A stretch of DNA of 64,000 nucleotides, taken from contig NZ_CP120639.1 of assembly GCF_029537235.1 (NCBI RefSeq), positions 558,001 to 622,000 of the forward strand. The letters are read 5' to 3'. Position numbers and translations under genes: made by a program. Source of the stretch: Rhizobium sp. 32-5/1 (lineage in GTDB: Bacteria; Pseudomonadota; Alphaproteobacteria; Rhizobiales; Rhizobiaceae). The notes below the pieces were generated by a model. It ran no database searches, had not been told where the DNA came from, and saw nothing but the letters and a program-made list of their open reading frames with translations. Shown piece after piece: positions 57,936-64,000 of the stretch; position 1 is the first letter of the stretch, and each line of letters starts with the position of its first letter.

Positions 57936-58679
57936 CTAGTTTCCTCCGGCGCGACTCCACGCAGCCGGTATCGTGCTCCCGGCCGGCTTCTCCTCAAAGC
58001 TTGCCGAAAGGCGCAATTGCGATTGATCGAGGTGGCCCCGCATGGCGGCGCGCGCAGCAGCTGGGTCTGCGGCTGCAATGGCGTCGCGGATGGCGCGATG
58101 CTCTTCCATCGCGGCCCTCCATGTTTCGGTATTCTCGAAGTAGCTGGCCAGCTTTTCGAAATAGGGCGTCATGCGCATATCGTGAATACTGCCAACGAAC
58201 CGGTTCAACGTGGCGTTGGCGATGATACCAGACACGATCACGTGGAAGTCCCGATCAAGCGCCAGCGCCAAGTGCCGGTCGTTCAACGCCGCACTCATTT
58301 GTGTGAGATTATCATCAAGAAGTCGGATATGTTCGGACCGTGCCAGCCGTGCAGCTTCTTCGGCAACCGCGCATTCGATAACGGCGCGCGCCCGCAGCAA
58401 TTCGAACGGGCCCTCGAAGTCTTCAGGTGGAAGATCGGCAAGCCTCGGCTTGCGGGCATTGACATAAATGCCCGAGCCCATCCGGATATCCACAAACCCC
58501 TCAACCTCAAGGACGATCAGCGCCTCTCTGATTGTTGGACGTGACACACCCAGTTTTTGCGCAAGCTCGCGCTCCGCCGGCAGGCGGGAACCTGAAGCAA
58601 GCTCGCCTCTTTCGATCAGGCCGCGCATCTGATCAGCCACCTGCCGATATAGGCGGCGCGATTCCACTGCAGAAAACAT
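57936..58679 (-). CDS. GntR-family (FadR subfamily) regulator of the sugar-acid operon
   Basis: N-terminal winged helix ('LYRQVADQMRGLIERGELASGSRLPAERELAQKLGVSRPTIREALIVLEVEGFV') and C-terminal FCD domain ('DRDFHVIV', 'EEHRAIRDAIAAADPAAARAAMRGHL') with metal-binding Asp/His positions. It is 247 residues from ATG 58679; a TTG 21 bases earlier is possible. By position a UxuR/ExuR-like repressor that lets go when a hexuronate is bound. Thirty-seven bases upstream of dctP on the same strand, so probably co-transcribed with the genes it controls. Confidence 0.88.
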   Translation of the reverse strand: MFSAVESRRLYRQVADQMRGLIERGELASGSRLPAERELAQKLGVSRPTIREALIVLEVEGFVDIRMGSGIYVNARKPRLADLPPEDFEGPFELLRARAVIECAVAEEAARLARSEHIRLLDDNLTQMSAALNDRHLALALDRDFHVIVSGIIANATLNRFVGSIHDMRMTPYFEKLASYFENTETWRAAMEEHRAIRDAIAAADPAAARAAMRGHLDQSQLRLSASFEEKPAGSTIPAAWSRAGGN

Positions 58680-58709
58680 CTTCTTCACCCAAGCGGTCAA
58701 ATGGACAGG

Positions 58710-58720
58710 TGGTCATACCA
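58710..58720. promoter_or_regulatory. FadR-type operator in the GntR promoter
   Basis: TGGT CAT ACCA is a perfect inverted repeat fitting the FadR-subfamily pattern TNGTNNNACNA. It lies 31 bases upstream of the regulator's ATG, so autoregulation together with the downstream dct-uxu genes is likely. Confidence 0.65.
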
Positions 58721-59170
58721 ATTAATGGAACACAGTGTTTTTCGTGTCAAGCTGACACGCAACAGAATTTCACGATGCAGGAAGAGACCACGCGATAGGC
58801 ACTCTACGGACCCCACCGCCGCGCGACCCGCGCGCCCACTTTGCATGTTGCTGCGGGTTGTAGCCTTTGTTCGGCAATCTTTCTTCCACGTATGGGCGAT
58901 ACAGATCAGACCGAGTGACGGAACCATGATTTCCAACAAGGATAGCAATTCCGGGACTTCTATCCTCTATGGCTCATCCAAGCTTAACCCGGCTCACTGC
59001 TTCGACAAGCAATGTTCGCGAACAATTTAAGAGAGAATAAACTACGAACCAGTAAATGTGATGCTTTCAGGTTGTTTTCTAGTTTCGCAATCTCCATCGG
59101 GCAAAATGGCTAAGCTTTGACAGTATAAATAGGCGACGAGAAATGATGAAATCTGGTTGGCAATCGACTG
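58721..59170. other. Divergent intergenic region gntR / GGDEF-EAL gene
   Basis: About 450 bases with no credible gene; the right half (59000-59170) is A/T richer and must contain the promoter of the c-di-GMP gene. Confidence 0.4.
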
Positions 59171-61426
59171 ATGGCTGATGATACATGTCATTCACAACGC
59201 TCTGTCGACGCCGGTCGATCGCCAGCGTTGTTGCGAATCCTTCGATCGAGCCTCTCACAGGCGCGAGCCTGGAACCGCTCGCTGCTTTCCAAGATCATTC
59301 TGGTTTTTCTCGGCGTGGCGCTCTTCTCCTATAGTCTTGGGGCGATGGTGGGGTGGTCGATGTTCGTCGGCGCTGCAAAGGAGCAGTGGAACAATCAGGC
59401 ACGCATCAACACCCAAATCGCCAGTTCAACCCTGCGCAACATCTATACCCATGTAGCGATCAAGACCGACAGCAGCGGCCAGGTGGAGCGCATCGTCACC
59501 GCGCAGCCAATCGGCGACGACGATTCCATCCTCTTCACCGGCTTTACCCCGACGGACGTGCTGGCGCTGGTGGCCGCGCAAACCAAGAACGACGCGTGGC
59601 TCTTCCGCTTTGACCCGAAGACGGGACGCTTTGCCGACGTGGCCTCATCATCGGGTCTCTCGCCTGCAGAAACTCCCTGGGTTGCGCCGGACGAGTTTCT
59701 TTTCACCGACGACGCGTTGGGAGGGCGGGTCTTCAGCGGTTTCGCCACAATCGCCGGTGAGAGATACTTTGTCGGCTTGTTGCCGATTGTCAGTCCGGAA
59801 AATGCGCCGCTAGGCGCGGTTGCAGTCTCGATTGGCAAGGCTTCCGTTCTCAACCGCGCGCAGGATGAGTTGCTCCGTAATTCGCTCGTCATGGTCGTTA
59901 CCGTCCTGCTTCTGACCGGCGTTGTCGCCACGTTTCTCGCCCGGCGACTGTTTCGGCCAGTGCCGACACTCGTTCGGGCCACGTTGCAGATTGCAGGCGA
60001 GGTGACCGACACGGTGACGCCCTTCCAGAACCGTAGGGACGAAATCGGCGACATGGCGCGCGCCATTGAGGCACTGCGCGAGGCTGTTGTCGAGCGCGCC
60101 CGACTGCGTGAAATTCGTGACATGGCGGTGACGCTCGAGCATATGGCGCATCACGACGCCTTGACCGGATTGGCCAACCGGGCGTTGCTGATGAAGACCC
60201 TGGACGCAGCCCTCGAAGACATTGAGCACTCCGAAGCGTTCAACGTGATTTTGCTCGACCTTGATCGATTCAAGGTGGTCAACGACACGTTGGGCCATGG
60301 CTACGGTGATCAACTGCTTGTCACGACAGCGCAGCGCATCCGCAATGTGCTCGGCGACAGCGATCTGGCAGCCCGGCTCGGCGGCGACGAGTTTGCGATC
60401 ATCCAGCGCGTGCGCAATGACGCGATCAATGAGGCGCGCGGGCTTGCTAACCGCCTCCTGCAGACAATTTCCACCGTCGTGGTGCTTGAGGGCCATGAGA
60501 TAGTGGTTGGCACCAGCATCGGCATTTCCTGTGCGCCCGCCCATGGCGCAAGCGCCGGCCAGCTGCTTCAGAACGCCGACCTGGCGCTCTATCGCGCCAA
60601 AGCCGCCGGACGCGGCACTCTCATCGTCTTCGAACAGGGCATGGACATGGTGGTGCAGGACCAACATGCCCTGGAAATCGACCTCAGGCTCGCACTACAG
60701 CGTGGTGAGTTTGAATTGCACTATCAGCCCTTTATCAATATCGCCAGCGGCCTCGTGTGCGGTTTTGAGGCGCTGGTGCGCTGGCGCCATCCGCAGCAGG
60801 GCCTGATCGCGCCTGATCGCTTCATTCCGCTGGCGGAGGAAACCGGGATCATCGTACCGCTCGGCGCATGGGTACTGGAACGCGCCTGCGCCGACGCGGT
60901 TGCATGGCCAGTCGAGATGCGACTTGCCGTCAATCTGTCGCCGACGCAACTGCGTCATGGCGGCATTGTTGAGACGGTCGCTTTGGCCCTTCGCACATCC
61001 GGTCTTCTGGCCACACAGTTGGAACTGGAGGTGACTGAAACGGTGATGCTGGCCGGCGCCGACAGCCGCAAAGCCCTCCAGACGATTGGCGCCATGGGCA
61101 TCTCGATAGTCCTTGACGATTTCGGTACCGGGTATGCCTCTCTGAGCTACCTCGCCGAGATGCCCTTCAGCAAGATCAAGATCGACCGTGGTTTCGTGGC
61201 TGACCTGCCGACGCATCATACCTCCAGGGCGATCGTGGCTGCCATAACCAATCTAGCCAGCGCATTGGATATGGAAATCACTGCCGAAGGCGTCGAGACC
61301 GAGGAGCAACTGATGATCCTGAAGGCTGCTGGTTGCACCAATGCGCAAGGCTACTATTTCGCCCGGCCGCGGCCGATCGGCGAAATCGAACTGCCGCGGC
61401 AAGCAAAAAAGCATGAACAGCTTTGA
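59171..61426 (+). CDS. Membrane sensor protein with GGDEF and EAL domains
   Basis: A c-di-GMP turnover protein, 751 residues. Membrane helices near 41-63 and 238-258 bracket a periplasmic sensor region of ~170 residues. A HAMP linker (~258-315) follows, then GGDEF (~325-480, active site 'LGGDEFAII') and EAL (~495-740). EAL residues are intact: 'CGFEALVRW', 'AVNLSPTQL', 'LEVTETV', 'VLDDFGTGYASLSYL', 'KIDRGF', 'TAEGVET'. The inhibitory RxxD site before GGDEF reads GDSD, so product inhibition of the cyclase is probably lost. Both activities could be live; which dominates cannot be told. Two solute-binding-protein genes follow on the same strand. Confidence 0.92.
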   Translation: MADDTCHSQRSVDAGRSPALLRILRSSLSQARAWNRSLLSKIILVFLGVALFSYSLGAMVGWSMFVGAAKEQWNNQARINTQIASSTLRNIYTHVAIKTDSSGQVERIVTAQPIGDDDSILFTGFTPTDVLALVAAQTKNDAWLFRFDPKTGRFADVASSSGLSPAETPWVAPDEFLFTDDALGGRVFSGFATIAGERYFVGLLPIVSPENAPLGAVAVSIGKASVLNRAQDELLRNSLVMVVTVLLLTGVVATFLARRLFRPVPTLVRATLQIAGEVTDTVTPFQNRRDEIGDMARAIEALREAVVERARLREIRDMAVTLEHMAHHDALTGLANRALLMKTLDAALEDIEHSEAFNVILLDLDRFKVVNDTLGHGYGDQLLVTTAQRIRNVLGDSDLAARLGGDEFAIIQRVRNDAINEARGLANRLLQTISTVVVLEGHEIVVGTSIGISCAPAHGASAGQLLQNADLALYRAKAAGRGTLIVFEQGMDMVVQDQHALEIDLRLALQRGEFELHYQPFINIASGLVCGFEALVRWRHPQQGLIAPDRFIPLAEETGIIVPLGAWVLERACADAVAWPVEMRLAVNLSPTQLRHGGIVETVALALRTSGLLATQLELEVTETVMLAGADSRKALQTIGAMGISIVLDDFGTGYASLSYLAEMPFSKIKIDRGFVADLPTHHTSRAIVAAITNLASALDMEITAEGVETEEQLMILKAAGCTNAQGYYFARPRPIGEIELPRQAKKHEQL

Positions 61427-61490
61427 CGTGAATGACACCAAGGACTGCCGTGGTGGGCACCACGGCTGTAACCCCAGATGGGAGAAGCCT

Positions 61491-62386
61491 ATGTACAGAC
61501 TTGCACCAACAGTGTTGGCCCTGGCCTGCCTCGCGTCCCCCGCGCCGACCATGGCAGACGAGACGAACAGTACACTGAAAAAGATCGCCGAAACCGGAGT
61601 CATAGCGTTGGGCTATCGGGAGGCCGAACCCCGTTCTCCTATAAAACACCAGATGGAAAAATTATCGGCTTCTCGATGGACCTATGTCACCAAGTGGTGG
61701 AGGCGGTCAGGCAGCACCTGAAACTCGACAAACTGACTGTCGACTACGTTGCGGCCACCTCTGCCACGCGCTTCGTGTTGGTCAAGAGCGGCAAAATCGA
61801 CATCGAGTGCGCGGCCACCACCAACAATACCGAGCGGCGCAAGATCGTAAGCTTCTCCTATCCGCATTTCACCACCGCCACGCAGTACATGTCGCGGCGC
61901 GGCGACGGCATCACCAAGATAGAGGATCTCGCCGGCCGTTCGGTCGCGGCCGCTTCCGGAACCGTCAATATTGAACAGTTGAATACTATCAATCGCGAAA
62001 GGCAGCTCAACATCGGCGTGTTGCCGACCAAGACCAATTCTGAAGCCTTCGATCTCGTGGCCAACGCACGGGCGTCTGCTTTCGTCTGGGATGGCATCCT
62101 GCTCGCCGCCATGATTGCTCAGGCGCCCGATCCATCGAAGTTTGAGCTGTCGGAAGAGACACTAAGCCCACCGGAACCGTACGGACTGTTGGTGCGACAC
62201 GGTGACGAGGAGTTCCGAACGGTGGTCAATGCGGCGCTGGAGCGGATCTTTACCAGTCGAGAAATCAACGCGATTTACAAGACGTGGTTCATGTCGCCGA
62301 TCCCGCCTGACGGCATGAATCTCAACCTGCCCATGTCCCCTACCCTGCAGGCAGCCTTTACCGCGCCAACGGACTATCTGGATTAG
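61491..62386 (+). pseudogene. Family-3 solute-binding protein (amino-acid type), frameshifted
   Basis: Periplasmic binding protein of the GltI/family-3 type. From ATG 61491 a signal peptide ('YRLAPTVLALACLASPAPTMA') and 'STLKKIAETGVIALGYREAE' are read, then the frame breaks. The next frame resumes 'PFSYKTPDGKIIGFSMDLC' and runs to 62386 through 'DIECAATTNNTERRKIVSFSYPHF' and 'SFVWDGILLA'-like blocks. One base missing at gaacccc (61627-61632) accounts for it; the restored length is 298 residues. It is a close paralogue of the next gene. No permease or ATPase genes are near. Confidence 0.85.
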
Positions 62387-62399
62387 AGAGGACTGACCA

Positions 62400-63329
62400 A
62401 TGACAAGAGAACTTCAACGTCAAACGCCCATACTGAAATTGCTTCTTGGTGCCGTTATCGTCCTTTCAGTCCTGGTGGCGGCTGCGGCCGGCCATGCCGA
62501 AGCACCCGCCTCCACGCTCAAGAAAATTGCAGAGACAGGCGTCGTGCGCATCGGCTACAGTGCGGAAGATTTCCCTTTCTCCTACCGCCAGCCTGACGGC
62601 ACTGTTAGAGGCTACTCGACTGAACTTTGCCTTGAAGTAATCGACCACATCAAGAACAGGCTGAAGCTTGCGACAGTGAAAGTCGAATATGTCGAGCGTA
62701 CACCGCGCAACCGAGTGACGATGCTGCGTAGTGGCGATCTCGACATCGAATGTGTGGCCAGCACCAACAATGCCGAGCGACGAAAGAGTGCCGGCTTTTC
62801 CTATCCGCATTTCGTCACCGGAAGCCAGTTCGTTTCGCTGAAGAAAAACAACCTGAAGACCATCGCCGATCTTGCCGGCCGCACTGTTGCAGCTACTTCA
62901 GGCACCACCAATATTGGCCAGTTGAACACCATCAATCGTGAACGCGCACTGAACATCGCCGTCATGCCGGTCGAGACGCACAACGATGCCTTCCAACTGG
63001 TCACCGAGGGGCGGGCAGCCGCCTTTGTGATGGATGGTATACTTCTCGCAGCCATGGTGGCAAAATCGGAAAGTCCCGAAAATTATGCTCTCTCTACCGA
63101 AGCTCTAGGCTGGCCGGAGCCCTATGGGCTTATGGTCAGACTGGAAGACACCGATTTCAAGGATGCCGTCAACGCCGCCCTGGTAGCGATATATTCCAGT
63201 GGCCGGATCAAGACACTCTACGAGAAATGGTTCAACACCGCCGTACCGCCGGACGGCATCAACATGCGCATGCCGATGTCAGACGAACTGCGCGCGAGCT
63301 TTGCAAAGCCAGCGGACCCTGCCGAGTGA
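62400..63329 (+). CDS. Family-3 solute-binding protein, intact tandem paralogue
   Basis: A 309-residue periplasmic protein with a signal peptide (~1-35, ending 'AGHAEA') and SBP_bac_3 domain: 'STLKKIAETGVVRIGYSAEDFPFSYRQPDGTVRGYSTELCLEVID', 'DIECVASTNNAERRKSAGFSYPHF', 'TIADLAGRTVAATSGTTN', 'PEPYGLMVR', 'LYEKWFNTAVPPDGINM'. It matches glutamate/aspartate-type receptors. Thirteen bases after the preceding paralogue. Since transport partners are absent, it may serve a distant permease or act as a periplasmic sensor partner; the latter is speculation. Confidence 0.9.
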   Translation: MTRELQRQTPILKLLLGAVIVLSVLVAAAAGHAEAPASTLKKIAETGVVRIGYSAEDFPFSYRQPDGTVRGYSTELCLEVIDHIKNRLKLATVKVEYVERTPRNRVTMLRSGDLDIECVASTNNAERRKSAGFSYPHFVTGSQFVSLKKNNLKTIADLAGRTVAATSGTTNIGQLNTINRERALNIAVMPVETHNDAFQLVTEGRAAAFVMDGILLAAMVAKSESPENYALSTEALGWPEPYGLMVRLEDTDFKDAVNAALVAIYSSGRIKTLYEKWFNTAVPPDGINMRMPMSDELRASFAKPADPAE

Positions 63330-63453
63330 TTGAGGGACTTGAAGGCCCGTTTCTCCACCGATTGCCGTACAAAGTTGCAGGGTGATCTCGGACAGGCTTT
63401 CACGCATCGTCGAGTCTTTTGCCGTGCTATGTTGGGCGACACGCTTCGTGAGG

Positions 63454-64000
63454 TTAGCCTATGCGGCTCTTCATGATATCGAACGGCAACACATTGATGG
63501 ATTGAAGTTGGTCTGGAGCTGCGGGTCGGCCTAGATAGTAGCCTTGTAGCTGATGAATGCCGTACTGCTGCATTAGACGCTGATGCTCGATGGTTTCAAC
63601 CCCTTCGACAAGAATACGGATTCCGCGGTTACGAAGCAGGCTGATAATGTCCAACATCATTCGTCTTCCTCGCTCCGTGTTGCAATCATGTAGGAATGAC
63701 CGGTCAATCTTGACGGTATCGAACTCTATGAGACGCAGCCACGACAGTCCGGCAAAACCCGTACCAAAGTCGTCCAACCAGACTTGGACGCCCAATTTTC
63801 TCAAATTGTTGATGCAGAGAACTACACCCTGGTCTAGTTCCAGCTCCATCCCTTCCGTAATTTCGAGAGCGAGCCTTGCACCCGCTAAACCGAAATCAGC
63901 GAGCGTTGAAGCAACGAAACTTGAGAAGTCCGGCATCTTGAGCTCAATCGGCGAAACATTGACACTTGCTACCTCCACCTTATTCTCGGCCAATAGGTCG
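63454..64000 (-). CDS. EAL-domain protein, C-terminal part (5' end outside window)
   Basis: About 182 residues of a c-di-GMP phosphodiesterase domain, open to the window edge. Seen: 'VNVSPIEL', 'LEITEGMELE', 'WLDDFGTGFAGLSWLRLIEFDTVKIDRSFL', 'VEGVETIEHQ', 'LQGYYLGRPA'. The EAL tripeptide itself and any sensor or GGDEF domain lie outside. It converges on the tandem binding-protein genes. Confidence 0.9.
   Translation of the reverse strand, partial: DLLAENKVEVASVNVSPIELKMPDFSSFVASTLADFGLAGARLALEITEGMELELDQGVVLCINNLRKLGVQVWLDDFGTGFAGLSWLRLIEFDTVKIDRSFLHDCNTERGRRMMLDIISLLRNRGIRILVEGVETIEHQRLMQQYGIHQLQGYYLGRPAAPDQLQSINVLPFDIMKSRIG

Noticed and set aside
1..64000. tRNA, rRNA, CRISPR arrays, replication origin
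   Set aside because: Looked for cloverleaf ends, repeat-spacer periodicity and repABC-like genes; none seen. The ParB-like gene alone does not mark an origin.

Overview
The window looks like part of a large replicon (chromosome, chromid or megaplasmid) of a Rhizobiaceae bacterium (Rhizobium / Agrobacterium / Ensifer group). This rests on a nearly complete succinoglycan-type exo gene set, an imuA-imuB-dnaE2 cassette preceded by an alphaproteobacterial LexA box, and GC-rich coding sequence. No rRNA, tRNA or CRISPR array was seen.

Layout. Positions 1-3.3 kb hold the end of an AraC regulator, a broken DUF4143-type ATPase and the wreck of an IS1595-family transposase. From 3.4 to 25 kb lies the exopolysaccharide cluster: exoB, a small membrane protein, exoF, exoY, exoX, exoU, exoV, exoW, exoT, exoH, exoK, exoL, exoA, exoM, exoO, exoP, exoZ, exoQ. 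Together these supply UDP-galactose (ExoB), start the lipid-linked unit (ExoY/F), add the sugars (ExoA/L/M/O/U/W), decorate it (ExoH succinyl, ExoV pyruvyl, ExoZ acetyl), flip, polymerise and export it (ExoT/Q/P), trim it (ExoK) and restrain synthesis (ExoX). exoN and exoI are not seen, and exoZ/exoQ lie beyond exoP instead of between exoF and exoB.

From 25.7 to 37.3 kb there is a PPP-type phosphatase and then a mobile-element-like block: a ParB-like protein, a stand-alone ATP-dependent DNA ligase, a roughly 1,700-residue methyltransferase-helicase resembling phage antirestriction proteins, a DUF1419 protein and a TOPRIM/DUF3991 protein. A cold-shock gene follows. From 38.3 to 47.9 kb is a DNA damage/mutagenesis island: dnaE2, imuB and imuA on the minus strand, and a UvrD-type helicase, an SRAP (YedK/HMCES) protein, a 31-codon ORF and dinB on the plus strand, with a LexA box between the two arms. 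From 48.5 to 51 kb are three orphan Tad-type genes (TadG-like, TadE, TadE/F-like). From 51.2 to 58.7 kb is a hexuronate/sugar-acid operon: FadR-type regulator, TRAP transporter (DctP-Q-M), L-idonate-type dehydrogenase, UxuA, UxuB. The right end has a GGDEF-EAL protein, two tandem solute-binding proteins and the C-terminal part of another EAL protein.

The most striking property of the whole window is that a dozen otherwise well-conserved genes are interrupted by one- or two-base indels, almost all shortening a mononucleotide run (mostly C/G). Adding the base back restores family-typical proteins of the right length. This looks more like homopolymer error in the sequence than biological decay, so genes marked here as pseudogene for that reason may be intact in the organism.
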